A DNA stretch of 64,000 nucleotides from Staphylococcus sp. NRL 16/872 (GCF_022815905.2 NZ_CP119327.1:1054001-1118000); one strand, 5' to 3'; positions 1 through 7,956 are shown, counted from the stretch's first letter. Program-made: numbers and translations. Notes: generated by a model not told the origin, from the letters alone.

Positions 1-24
1 AAAGAGTATTTAACGTAAAGGCGT

Positions 25-417
25 GTGATAGATGACATGACAAAAATGCTAAACAATGCTAATTTTGACGACTTTTTAAAGTTGAGTGAAAAACAGCAGA
101 AGTATATAGAAATAAAGAACGAAACAGGGCAAACAGATAAAACTATCGCTAAAAAAATCGGCATTGACACTACTACGATTAGCAGATGGAAGAAAAAAGA
201 AGAGTATCAGCTAGGTTTGAAAGGTTATCAAGCTTACTATCTTAGTGAGAAAACGCCACAAGCACTTTTAACCATGACAAAGTTGCTAAATGCCAGAAGT
301 GAATTAGTGAGGTTCCAAGCCGCAAAAGATATACTTGACCGTTCTGGTTATAATCCTGTTGATAAGCAACAAATCGAAACGAATGCGACGGTGCAATTCA
401 ATGACGACATCACTTAA
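25..417 (+). CDS. terS: Terminase small subunit (TerS)
   Basis: A 130-aa protein that would recognise the phage pac site and recruit the large terminase to start headful packaging. Residues about 20-60 form a helix-turn-helix (TDKTIAKKIGIDTTTISRWK), as in phage small terminases. The C-terminal part would form the oligomerisation region. The ORF opens with GTG at 25; an ATG at 37 is an alternative start, and no spacing to the AAAGG at 17-21 is ideal for either. It overlaps terL by 17 nt, which suggests coupled translation. The family call rests on size, HTH and position directly before terL. Confidence 0.85.
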   Translation: MIDDMTKMLNNANFDDFLKLSEKQQKYIEIKNETGQTDKTIAKKIGIDTTTISRWKKKEEYQLGLKGYQAYYLSEKTPQALLTMTKLLNARSELVRFQAAKDILDRSGYNPVDKQQIETNATVQFNDDIT

Positions 418-1882
418 CTTATCTGAATTGATACCAAAGCACTTTCATGGTTTATGGCGAGCAACAAAAGACCCTAACATACTAAACGTTGTGGCAAAAG
501 GTGGGCGTGGTAGTGGTAAGTCGTCTGATATATCCATTATCATTACTCAACTGATTATGCGTTATCCGATGAATGCAGTAGTTGTGCGTAAGACAGATAA
601 CACGTTAGCAACGTCTGTGTTCGAGCAAATAAAGTGGGCGATTGAGGAACAGAAAGTATCGCACTTATTCAAAGTTAAAGTGTCGCCTATGGAATTAACA
701 TATATACCGAGAGGGAACAGAATTATCTTCAGGGGTGCGCAGAACCCAGAACGATTAAAGTCGTTAAAAGATAGTCGGTTCCCTTTTTCTATTATGTGGA
801 TAGAAGAATTAGGCGAGTTCAAAACGGAAGATGAAGTGACTACGATTACTAACTCAATGTTACGTGGAGAGTTAGACGAAGGTCTATTCTACAAATTCTA
901 TTTCTCATACAACCCGGCTAAGCGTAAGCAACACTGGGCAAACAAGAAATATGAAACGTCATTCCAACCAGATAATACATTCGTACATCACTCAACGTAC
1001 TTAAATAACCCTTTTATATCTAAACAATTTATACAAGAGGCAGAGAGTGCTAAACAACGTAACGAATTAAGATATCGCTGGGAGTATTTAGGTGAGGCAA
1101 TTGGTAGTGGCGTTGTACCATTTAATAATTTACGTATAGAACCTATACCAGATGAGTTATACAACACATTTGATAACATTCGCAACGGTTGCGACTTTGG
1201 TTATGCTACTGACCCTTTAGCATTTGTACGTTGGCATTATGATAAAAAGAAACGTATTATCTACGCAGTTGATGAACATTATGGTGTGCAGATAAGTAAT
1301 AGAGAGTTTGCTAACTGGTTGAAGAAGAAAGGCTATCAGTCTGACGAGATATATTGTGACTCCGCCGAACCCAAGTCAATTGCAGAACTTAAACAAGAAC
1401 ATGGTATCAAAAGAGTTAAAGGTGTGAAAAAAGGTCCTGACAGTGTTGAACACGGCGAGCAATGGCTTGATGATTTAGATGCTATTGTGATTGACCCTAA
1501 GAGAACACCAAATGTTGCAAGAGAATTTGAGAATATTGATTACGAAACAGATAAAGACGGCAATGTTAAGCCGAGATTAGAAGATAAAGATAACCACTGT
1601 GTAACAGGCGATACACTAATTGATACATCAAAAGGACAAATACCTATTAAAGATTTAGTGGGTACTACCGGATTAGTAAAGTGTTTTAACGAAGATAAAC
1701 AAATCGCTACTGAATCAACATACTTTGATGTAAGGCTAACTAGAGAAAATGCTGAGGTGTTTGAAATCGAAACAGAAAGTGGGCGTAAAATCAAAGCGAC
1801 AAGTGACCATTTAGTATTAACCACAAGTGGTTGGAAAATGGTTGAAGAACTCAATAATGACGATGAAATAATTAGTATATAA
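401..1882 (+). CDS. terL: Terminase large subunit N-part fused to split-intein N-half
   Basis: A 493-aa product in two parts. Residues 1-399 are a Terminase_3/SPP1-type large terminase: Walker A GGRGSGKS at residues 34-41, a Walker B-like strand ending IMWIEELGEF, and nuclease acids D265 (GCDFGY) and D320 (YCDSAEP). Residues 400-493 are an intein N-half. It opens with Cys1 (CVTGDTLIDT, block A), carries the block B TxxH motif (TSDH) and ends in VEELNNDDEI just before a TAA. The third nuclease Asp is missing here and is encoded at 2644-2646. ATG 401 is preferred over upstream in-frame codons because it gives a normal TerL N-terminus and overlaps terS. Alone, this gene should give an active ATPase but an incomplete nuclease; trans-splicing with the 2449-2706 product would give 421 aa, about the length of SPP1 G2P. 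That splicing occurs is inferred. Confidence 0.93.
   Translation: MTTSLNLSELIPKHFHGLWRATKDPNILNVVAKGGRGSGKSSDISIIITQLIMRYPMNAVVVRKTDNTLATSVFEQIKWAIEEQKVSHLFKVKVSPMELTYIPRGNRIIFRGAQNPERLKSLKDSRFPFSIMWIEELGEFKTEDEVTTITNSMLRGELDEGLFYKFYFSYNPAKRKQHWANKKYETSFQPDNTFVHHSTYLNNPFISKQFIQEAESAKQRNELRYRWEYLGEAIGSGVVPFNNLRIEPIPDELYNTFDNIRNGCDFGYATDPLAFVRWHYDKKKRIIYAVDEHYGVQISNREFANWLKKKGYQSDEIYCDSAEPKSIAELKQEHGIKRVKGVKKGPDSVEHGEQWLDDLDAIVIDPKRTPNVAREFENIDYETDKDGNVKPRLEDKDNHCVTGDTLIDTSKGQIPIKDLVGTTGLVKCFNEDKQIATESTYFDVRLTRENAEVFEIETESGRKIKATSDHLVLTTSGWKMVEELNNDDEIISI
1598..1879 (+). other. Intein N-half (IntN, 94 residues)
   Basis: This segment inside the terL-N gene begins with Cys codon TGT at 1598 right after DNH of the terminase and runs to the natural stop. 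It has block A (CVTGDTLI) and block B (ATSDHLVLTTSG) of the Hedgehog/intein fold and no endonuclease insert. Its counted charge is about -8 (18 acidic, 10 basic residues), typical of natural split-intein N-halves that pair with a basic C-half. Confidence 0.92.
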
Positions 1883-1905
1883 GTAGATACTTCTCGTTAT
1901 TCTTT

Positions 1906-1914
1906 TGATATAAT
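1906..1914 (+). promoter_or_regulatory. Extended -10 promoter candidate for the HNH gene
   Basis: TGATATAAT is a TG-N-TATAAT extended -10 in the 52-nt gap between the IntN stop and the endonuclease start. Transcription would begin close to 1921, at or just before the ribosome site AAGGAG (1921-1926). No good -35 is visible. It could let the endonuclease be made independently of the late operon. Confidence 0.45.
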
Positions 1915-1934
1915 AGAATTAAGGAGATGATACT

Positions 1935-2561
1935 ATGAAATACGTGTTTTTTAACGGTTTGAAATTCACTAGAGATGACAAAACTGGATATTATCTAAAT
2001 TCTACTAAGCATAAGAGATTACATCGATATGTTTGGGAATACCACAATGGGCCAATACCTGATGGTTGCCATATACATCATTTAGATCATGATAAGAGTA
2101 ATAACGATATTACGAACTTACAACTAATGAAACATGGCGAACATGCCACGTTACATGGATTAGAACGAGCAAAGTTGCAAAGAAAAGAAATCATAAGAAA
2201 TTTAGATGAAAACGCTCGGCCAGCCGCGAATAAGTGGCACAAATCAGATGAAGGACGTAAATGGCACAAAAAACATTATGAAAATACCAAAGGCAAATTA
2301 CATCAAATTAAAAAGTTTGAATGTAAAGAGTGTGGAAAAGAATTTGAAGCGCAAGATACAGGTGTTAACAGATTTTGTTCTAATAAGTGTAAATCTAAGT
2401 GGCGAAGAAAAAGTGGTTTAGATGATGTGACAAGGGAGTGCGTATATTGTGGAAAAGAATTTAAAATCAACAAGTATAAAAAAACAAAAACATGTTCCAG
2501 AAGTTGTACAAACAGGCAAAGAGCCAAAGAGGGAAAAGATAAAATCAATAAGATTTCATAG
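1935..2561 (+). CDS. Free-standing HNH homing endonuclease
   Basis: A 208-aa HNH_3-type endonuclease lying between the two intein halves and in a third reading frame. The nuclease module is at residues about 30-75 (HRYVWEYHNGPIPDGC, then HIHHLDHDKSNNDITNLQ). It is followed by a basic linker and two Cys4 zinc ribbons (CKECGKEF..CSNKC and CVYCGKEF..CSRSC) that probably bind DNA. It has its own ribosome site AAGGAG at 1921 and ATG at 1935 with 8-nt spacing, so it is a separate gene rather than part of an intein polypeptide. Its expected role, by analogy with homing endonucleases in inteins and introns, is to cut intein-free terL alleles and spread the whole cassette. The target site is inferred to be the terL sequence coding for DNH-C-IDA. 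Confidence 0.93.
   Translation: MKYVFFNGLKFTRDDKTGYYLNSTKHKRLHRYVWEYHNGPIPDGCHIHHLDHDKSNNDITNLQLMKHGEHATLHGLERAKLQRKEIIRNLDENARPAANKWHKSDEGRKWHKKHYENTKGKLHQIKKFECKECGKEFEAQDTGVNRFCSNKCKSKWRRKSGLDDVTRECVYCGKEFKINKYKKTKTCSRSCTNRQRAKEGKDKINKIS
2432..2451 (+). promoter_or_regulatory. Ribosome site and GTG start of the IntC-TerL gene
   Basis: AAGGGAG at 2432-2438 lies 10 nt before the in-frame GTG at 2449, inside the endonuclease gene. It is the only plausible start giving a complete intein C-half: the next in-frame ATG (2581) would remove the first part of block F. Confidence 0.55.
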
Positions 2562-2706
2562 TATTCAAAACGTTTATAATATGGAAGTTGAAGACCACCA
2601 CAACTATTCAGTTGATGGCGGTTTAATTATACACAATTGTATCGACGCTACACGTTACGCTTTAGAACGGGATATGCGTCAAAATCATATGAATATATTA
2701 AGGTAG
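2449..2706 (+). CDS. terL: Split-intein C-half fused to terminase C-terminus
   Basis: An 85-aa product. Residues 1-63 are the intein C-half, with block F (VYNMEVEDHHNYSVDGG) and block G ending LIIHN, then Cys+1 (TGT at 2638-2640). Residues 64-85 are the terminase C-terminus (CIDATRYALE...NILR), including the third RNase H-fold nuclease Asp (GAC 2644-2646). The penultimate His, terminal Asn and +1 Cys needed for splicing are all present. The gene starts at a GTG within the endonuclease gene in another frame. The first 30 or so residues are Lys-rich and overlap the zinc-ribbon coding sequence. It stops at TAG 2704, immediately before the portal gene. The start codon is inferred; the intein and extein assignment is firm. 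Confidence 0.9.
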   Translation: MEKNLKSTSIKKQKHVPEVVQTGKEPKREKIKSIRFHSIQNVYNMEVEDHHNYSVDGGLIIHNCIDATRYALERDMRQNHMNILR

Positions 2707-4122
2707 GTGATTTTTATTCGTTGGCCGTGGGAGAAACCATATTATGAAGAAATAACAGAACAGTTAGCGCCTAAAGTTGAGACGCAAGAAGAAATGATTG
2801 TGCGTTTAGTACAAAATCATCAGAAAGATATTGAGCGTATTTCAACAGGGCAACGCTACTACGATAAAGATAATGATATATACAGACAAAAGTATAAATA
2901 CGACCTAGACGGTAATCTTGACATAGATAAACCAGATTGGCGTATTACTACTAACTATCATCAAAACTTAGTTGACCAGAAAGTAGCTTATCTTGTTACT
3001 AACCCAGTGAGTTATTCTTGTGAGAATGAAAAAGTGCTAGATACTATCCATGAAGTGCTAGATAATCGTTGGGATAACGAGTTAATCGATGTACTCACTG
3101 CTGCAAGTAACAAAGGTATTGAGTGGGTACAGCCATACATTGACGAGAATGGCGATTTTAAGCTATTTAGAGTACCTGCTGAGCAATCTATTCCGATTTG
3201 GAAAGATAGTAAAAGAGATGCACTACAAGCGTTTATACGTGTGTTCAAATTAAACGATGAAACCAAAGTAGAATACTGGACTGAAACCGATGTTACATAC
3301 TATGTGTATGATAACGGTTCATTAATCAACGATTACTACTATGGTGAAAACAACAAACAAACACACTTCTCAACTGGTAGTTGGAATAGAGTTCCGTTTA
3401 TACCATTCAAAAACAACCCAGAAGAGGTATCGGATATTTGGCAATATAAAACAATTATAGATGCTATTGATAAGCGTTTATCTGACACACAAAATATGTT
3501 TGATGAGAGTGCAGAGTTGATTTATATCTTGCGTGGATATGAGGGAGAGAATCTCAAAGAGTTTATGCAAGGCTTAAAATACTACAAAGCAATCAATGTA
3601 GATAGTGAAGGTGGCGTTGAAACGATACAAGTTGAAGTGCCAGTCGCTAGTACAAAAGAATATCTCGATATGATGCGTCAGAACATTATGGAGTTCGGGC
3701 AAGGTGTGGACTTTCAAACAGATAAATTTGGCTCTGCGCCTAGTGGTATAGCACTCAAATTCTTATACGGTAACTTAGATTTAAAAGCGAATAAGCTAAA
3801 GAATAAAGCTACTGTTGCTATACAAGAATTAATTGAGTTTATTATCGATTTCTACAAATTAAAAGTAGATCCGAAAGATATTGAAATCACATTCAATTTC
3901 AACAGAATGATGAACGATTTAGAACAATCACAAATCGCTGCACAATCTCAATATCTATCTAAAGAAACAATTGTGAGACATCACCCGTGGGTTGACGACC
4001 CAACGGCAGAAATGGAACGTATCGAGCAAGAACAACTCGAACTCAATACACAGTTACCAGATATCGATACTGGAGGTGCTGTGAATGAACAAAGACAATC
4101 CGAAGATAAACAACCAGAATGA
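2707..4122 (+). CDS. Portal protein (SPP1 gp6-like)
   Basis: A 471-aa portal protein of the SPP1 gp6 family: the dodecameric ring at one capsid vertex through which DNA is pumped by the terminase and to which the tail connectors attach. Support comes from length, position after terL, the conserved stretch NYHQNLVDQKVAYLVTNPV near residue 85, and an acidic Gln-rich C-terminus. GTG at 2707 follows the terminase TAG directly with AAGG just upstream, so translation is probably coupled. An ATT at 2716 is the only other candidate. It overlaps the minor head gene by 38 nt. Confidence 0.88.
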   Translation: MIFIRWPWEKPYYEEITEQLAPKVETQEEMIVRLVQNHQKDIERISTGQRYYDKDNDIYRQKYKYDLDGNLDIDKPDWRITTNYHQNLVDQKVAYLVTNPVSYSCENEKVLDTIHEVLDNRWDNELIDVLTAASNKGIEWVQPYIDENGDFKLFRVPAEQSIPIWKDSKRDALQAFIRVFKLNDETKVEYWTETDVTYYVYDNGSLINDYYYGENNKQTHFSTGSWNRVPFIPFKNNPEEVSDIWQYKTIIDAIDKRLSDTQNMFDESAELIYILRGYEGENLKEFMQGLKYYKAINVDSEGGVETIQVEVPVASTKEYLDMMRQNIMEFGQGVDFQTDKFGSAPSGIALKFLYGNLDLKANKLKNKATVAIQELIEFIIDFYKLKVDPKDIEITFNFNRMMNDLEQSQIAAQSQYLSKETIVRHHPWVDDPTAEMERIEQEQLELNTQLPDIDTGGAVNEQRQSEDKQPE

Positions 4123-5035
4123 CATTGATAACTATATCGACCAATTCATCAAACAAGCAGAAAGTGAATTAGAAATACTATTCTCACGTAGATTAAAGCA
4201 AATACAACAAGAAATAGCAGATATGTTTGAAAAGTACCAGTCTGATGACGTATATGTCACATGGACTGAATTTAATAAGTACAACAGGCTCAATAAAGAA
4301 CTTATCAGAATAGGTGAGATGTTGACGGAAGATTACAGAGAAGTTGCTAAAACTATCCGTCAGACACAACAAAACACTTATATTGAAAAGTTTTTGATGA
4401 GCCTTTATTTGTATGAAATGGCAAGTCAAACATCTATGCAGTTTGATGTACCTACTGCATCTGTAATCAATAATGCAATCGAGCAACCGATTGAGTTTAT
4501 TAAATTGGTTCCTACATTACAAAAGCATCGCGATGAAGTGCTTAAAAAGATACGTATACACATCACGCAAGGCATTATGAGTGGTGAAGGTTATTCTAAG
4601 ATAGCAAAAGCGTTACGTGATGATATAGGTATGACAAAAGCACAATCACAACGTGTAGCACGTACAGAAGCAGGTAGAGCAATGTCACAAGCAGGGCTTG
4701 ATAGTGCAAAAGTTGCTAAAGATAATGGTTTAACTGGAATGAAAAAACGTTGGTTAGCCACTAAAGATAATAGAACGCGTGATACACATCGTCATTTAGA
4801 TGGGAAAGCGATTGATATCGATGATAACTTTCATTCATCTGGTTGTGTCGGACAAGCGCCTAAATTGTTTGTAGGTGTGGCTAGTGGAAAAGAGAACATC
4901 AATTGTCGATGCAAATTATTATATTACTTCGATGAAGATGAGTTACCTACTGTCATGAGAACAAAAGATGACGGCATTATACCGTTCGTGACATATCGTG
5001 AGTGGGAGAAACAGAAACGTAAAGCTAGTGCTTAA
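4085..5035 (+). CDS. Minor head protein (SPP1 gp7 / Mu gpF family)
   Basis: A 316-aa capsid-associated protein of the Phage_Mu_F family, found next to the portal in phi11, 80alpha and SPP1, where it is carried in few copies and affects DNA ejection. The C-terminal half has the family signature ARTEAGRAMSQAG followed by RTRDTHRHLDGKAI and a closing NCRCKL. The N-terminal half is helical and charged. The ATG at 4085 is preceded by GGAGGTG, inside the portal gene. Confidence 0.85.
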   Translation: MNKDNPKINNQNDIDNYIDQFIKQAESELEILFSRRLKQIQQEIADMFEKYQSDDVYVTWTEFNKYNRLNKELIRIGEMLTEDYREVAKTIRQTQQNTYIEKFLMSLYLYEMASQTSMQFDVPTASVINNAIEQPIEFIKLVPTLQKHRDEVLKKIRIHITQGIMSGEGYSKIAKALRDDIGMTKAQSQRVARTEAGRAMSQAGLDSAKVAKDNGLTGMKKRWLATKDNRTRDTHRHLDGKAIDIDDNFHSSGCVGQAPKLFVGVASGKENINCRCKLLYYFDEDELPTVMRTKDDGIIPFVTYREWEKQKRKASA

Positions 5036-5053
5036 TGCACTGGCTATTTTTTA
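5023..5053 (+). terminator. Mini-terminator after minor head gene
   Basis: AGCTAGTGC and GCACTGGCT form a 9-position stem with one mismatch around a TTAAT loop that holds the stop codon, followed by ATTTTTTA. It separates packaging genes from the scaffold/capsid genes. The rest of the gap to 5138 is a short leader with a GAGGAG ribosome site and no recognised gene. Confidence 0.6.
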
Positions 5054-5138
5054 TGCCCAAATTATGCTCAAGGCGTTAAAAGGTGCAAACTCGTGCTGGA
5101 TAAGACCAGTGTTATCAAAAATGTGAGGAGAAATGTAA

Positions 5139-5666
5139 ATGAAACGCGAATTTTTAAGAGGCTTAGGTTTAGAAGAAGAAACTGTTCAAAAGATTGTAGA
5201 CGAACATCACGATAGTTTACGTCAATACAAAGACAAAGCTGAAAAAGTTGAAAGCTTACAAGAGCAACTCGATACTGCTAACAAAGAAATCGCTACTCGT
5301 GATAGTCGAATCAAAGAATTGCAGTCTAAAGCTGGCGATAATGAAGAACTAAATAATCAGTTAGAAAGTTATAAGCAAGAAAACGCCAACTACGAGCAAA
5401 AAATCAAAGACGTTCGATTAAACAAAGCGATTGAGGTTGCGCTTGCTAAAGAAAATGCAATTAAACCAGAACAAGTTATTAAGTTGATTGACACTGACAA
5501 ATTAGAAGTTGACGACAACGGCAATGTTAATGGTTTAGATGATTATATGGGCAATTTCAAAGAAGAAAATAGTCATTTGTTCGAACAACCTAAGCCAACG
5601 GGAACAACGCCACAAGATGGTAATACGCCTCAAAAAACGGAGGCATGGACAGAATTTTTACAATAG
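5139..5666 (+). CDS. Capsid scaffolding protein (DUF4355-like)
   Basis: A 175-aa protein, highly charged and coiled-coil from residue about 25 to 95 (repeats of KAEKVESLQEQLDTANKE type), with a Pro/Thr-rich tail. This is the pattern of internal scaffolds that guide HK97-fold capsid assembly and are then lost. It sits directly before the capsid gene, as in phi11 and 80alpha. The start is ATG after TGAGGAG. Family assignment is from architecture and position. Confidence 0.8.
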   Translation: MKREFLRGLGLEEETVQKIVDEHHDSLRQYKDKAEKVESLQEQLDTANKEIATRDSRIKELQSKAGDNEELNNQLESYKQENANYEQKIKDVRLNKAIEVALAKENAIKPEQVIKLIDTDKLEVDDNGNVNGLDDYMGNFKEENSHLFEQPKPTGTTPQDGNTPQKTEAWTEFLQ

Positions 5667-5677
5667 GAGTGATATAA

Positions 5678-6595
5678 ATGGCACAAGCTACAAATAAGTC
5701 TGTTGAACCAGGCGATACTTTATTAAAACACAAACACGTTGGGATTTTAGAAAAAGTTACTGCTGCGAATTCTTATTCTACACCTGCAGTGATTAGTAAT
5801 GACGCAATCTTTATGCAAGGTCGTTCATTTACAGTAATGAAAGGTGACGTTACAGAGTTGAAAGACTACAAACGTAACGCTACGAATGAATTTGACCACC
5901 CACAAATCCAAGAAACAACTTATTTCCTTGACCAAGAAAAATACTGGGGACGTTTTGTTGACGCATTAGATAAGCGTGACACAGAAGGTAATATCGATAT
6001 TAATTATGTTGTTGCTAAACAAGCGTCAGAAGTAGTAGCACCTTATTTAGACAATTTACGTTTCGCTACTTTAGCACGTAATAAAGCTAAACACTTAACT
6101 GTCGGTAGTGGTACAGACGCTCAATATGATTCAGTGTTAGACGTATCTGTTGAATTAGATGAAATCAATGCTGGTCCATCACGTATTTTATTCGTTACAC
6201 CTAAATTCTACAAAGGTATCAAAAAATTTGTTGTTGCTTTACCTCAAGGCGATACTAATCAAAGAGTATTAGGTAAAGGTGTACAAGGTGAATTAGATGG
6301 TTTCCGTATTGTCAAAGTACCATCTAAAATGCTACAAGGTGTTGACGCAATGGCGGTAATCGGTGAAGTTATGGCGTCACCTATTCAAGCTAATGAAGCG
6401 AAAACTAATTCTAACGTACCTGGCATGTTCGGTACATTAGCAGAGCAAATGTTATACACTGGCGCATTTGTACCAGAACACTTACAAAAATTCATCTTCA
6501 CTATTGGCGGTACAGAAGTGCCTACTAAACAAGATGGTGTAGATGCACACGCTGCCACAACTGCTGACACTGAAACTTCAGGTACTGGCGCATAA
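5678..6595 (+). CDS. Major capsid protein (HK97 fold)
   Basis: A 305-aa major head protein, the shell subunit of the icosahedral capsid. Position after the scaffold, a strong ribosome site (AGGAGTG) and length support the call. The N-terminal 60 residues are polar and flexible. The body (EFDHPQIQETTYFLDQEKYW, then DINYVVAKQASEVVAPYLD) resembles staphylococcal siphovirus capsids. The final 30 residues are low-complexity Ala/Thr/Asp and are probably disordered or surface-exposed. Confidence 0.85.
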   Translation: MAQATNKSVEPGDTLLKHKHVGILEKVTAANSYSTPAVISNDAIFMQGRSFTVMKGDVTELKDYKRNATNEFDHPQIQETTYFLDQEKYWGRFVDALDKRDTEGNIDINYVVAKQASEVVAPYLDNLRFATLARNKAKHLTVGSGTDAQYDSVLDVSVELDEINAGPSRILFVTPKFYKGIKKFVVALPQGDTNQRVLGKGVQGELDGFRIVKVPSKMLQGVDAMAVIGEVMASPIQANEAKTNSNVPGMFGTLAEQMLYTGAFVPEHLQKFIFTIGGTEVPTKQDGVDAHAATTADTETSGTGA

Positions 6596-6611
6596 CAGGA
6601 GGTAGTGACGT

Positions 6612-6902
6612 ATGTATAAAGTAATCGAATATTTTACTGACTTACAAGACGATAATCACGCGTATAATGTAGGCGATACATTCCCTCGTAAAGATTTAAC
6701 TGTAAGCGAAGAACGATTAACTGAATTATCCACTGAAAACAACCGTCAAAACAAGCCTTTAATTGAGCGTGTAGAAGAGCAAACTGACTATTCTGGTATG
6801 AAAGTATCAGAGTTGAAAGAGTTGGCTAAAGAGCGTGATATTGAAGGCTTTTCTGATATGAAAAAAGCTGAATTAGTCGAGGCGCTAGGAAGTGGTAAAT
6901 AA
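6612..6902 (+). CDS. Small head protein with Rho-N/SAP-like C-terminus
   Basis: A 96-aa protein following the capsid gene. The C-terminal 36 residues (MKVSELKELAKERDIEGFSD) match the Rho_N/SAP-type helix-extension-helix found in a small gene at this position in phi11-like phages. Function is uncertain: perhaps nucleic-acid contact or head decoration. It has a GGAGG ribosome site and its stop overlaps the next ATG by 1 nt, so the two are translationally coupled. Confidence 0.65.
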   Translation: MYKVIEYFTDLQDDNHAYNVGDTFPRKDLTVSEERLTELSTENNRQNKPLIERVEEQTDYSGMKVSELKELAKERDIEGFSDMKKAELVEALGSGK

Positions 6903-7213
6903 TGGACGCACAAGACGTCAAACTAATTAACCAATTGCCACTCGATAACTTCGATAATGACGATGCAATCGACAAACTTATTGAAATGTACAAAGGTGTA
7001 GCACAAGATTATTGCAATCAAACTTTTGACGCGCCATTACCTACTGGCGTTCAGAAATTTATCTCAGAGAGTATCAAGTTTGGCTCAAGTGGTAACATTT
7101 CTGCTCGCACAATGGGAACGGTAAGCTATACGTTTGTAACAGACCTACCTGCATCAACGTATAATTATCTTAAACCTTATCGAAAGTTAAGATGGAGTGG
7201 TTATCATGTTTAA
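6902..7213 (+). CDS. Head-tail connector (adaptor, gp6/gp15-like)
   Basis: A 103-aa protein in the position of the adaptor that docks beneath the portal (HK97 gp6 / SPP1 gp15 type). The helical N-terminus (DDAIDKLIEMYKGVAQDYCN) and the phrase FDAPLPTGVQKFISESIKFG are typical of DNA-packaging connector proteins. It overlaps the following gene by 8 nt. Confidence 0.7.
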   Translation: MDAQDVKLINQLPLDNFDNDDAIDKLIEMYKGVAQDYCNQTFDAPLPTGVQKFISESIKFGSSGNISARTMGTVSYTFVTDLPASTYNYLKPYRKLRWSGYHV

Positions 7214-7535
7214 CCCATACGATGAGTTTCCACACGCTATTTCGAAAGGCCGAATTGAAGTGATAGGCGATTTCAAGTTTAAAAAAGAGCGCTACAAGAG
7301 CGAAAAAATTATAAAAGGCTTTATGGATACGCCTACGACTTCAGAACAACTTAAATATCATCAAATGTCATCTGAATACGACAGGAACCTATATGTACCT
7401 TATGACCTACCAATAAACGATAACGATTACTTTAAATACGAGGGTAAAATCTTTGGCATTGTAGGTGAGCCTGTAGATCAAGGTGGCCAACATGAAATTA
7501 AGTTGATTCGACTGAAAGAGGCACCTTATGGCTAA
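7206..7535 (+). CDS. Head-closure / head-tail joining protein
   Basis: A 109-aa protein in the stopper (SPP1 gp16-like) position. It would plug the portal after packaging. It is beta-rich, with a conserved-looking end (KIFGIVGEPVDQGGQHEIKL) common to head-tail joining proteins. ATG 7206 lies 9 nt after an in-frame ATG at 7197; the later one is chosen because GGAGTGG at 7193-7199 is then spaced well. It overlaps the next gene by 8 nt. Confidence 0.65.
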   Translation: MFNPYDEFPHAISKGRIEVIGDFKFKKERYKSEKIIKGFMDTPTTSEQLKYHQMSSEYDRNLYVPYDLPINDNDYFKYEGKIFGIVGEPVDQGGQHEIKLIRLKEAPYG

Positions 7536-7941
7536 AGTGAAATATGGTGCGGATAGTTTAGTTGTTGAGTTGGAACGGTACCAAAAAGATGTAGAAAAGC
7601 GGGCAAAAAAAGGTATAGCTAAAACCACAATGAAGATATATAACACTGCAATTGATCTTATGCCAGTAGATACTGGTTACTTGAGAGAAAGCACTTCCGT
7701 AGATTTTAGAAACGGAGGTTTGACTGGTGTTATAAGTATAGGCAGTGAGTATGCCGTGTACGTAAATTATGGTACAGGAATTTATGCAGTCGGTCCTGGT
7801 GGTAGTCGTGCTAAAAAGATACCGTGGCACTATAAAGATGCAGACGGTAAATGGCATACTACTAAAGGCCAACATGCTCAACCTTTTTGGGAGCCTGCTA
7901 TTGACGCAGGTAGAGAAACATTCAATAAGTATTTTTCATAA
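7528..7941 (+). CDS. Tail-completion protein, HK97 gp10 family
   Basis: A 137-aa HK97-gp10-type protein. The hallmark is the segment PVDTGYLRESTSVDF and, further on, GSEYAVYVNYGTGIYAVG, with an aromatic C-terminus (HAQPFWEPAIDAGRETF). Members of this family complete the tail end that joins the head. It is part of the overlapping connector cluster, which suggests stoichiometric expression. Confidence 0.85.
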   Translation: MAKVKYGADSLVVELERYQKDVEKRAKKGIAKTTMKIYNTAIDLMPVDTGYLRESTSVDFRNGGLTGVISIGSEYAVYVNYGTGIYAVGPGGSRAKKIPWHYKDADGKWHTTKGQHAQPFWEPAIDAGRETFNKYFS

Positions 7942-7956
7942 AGGACGGTAAAAAAT

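Noticed and set aside
1598..2640. A group I or II intron, or an ordinary intein broken by mutation, in terL
   Set aside because: Intein blocks A, B, F and G and all splice residues are present, which an intron does not need. The three ORFs each have a ribosome site, the IntN ends at the normal split point and the HNH starts cleanly, so decay is less likely than a true split arrangement, although decay cannot be excluded without experiment.
2706..2709. Fusion of the terminase C-part with the portal gene
   Set aside because: The TAG at 2704-2706 is clear and the portal GTG follows in its own right; the two encode unrelated domains.
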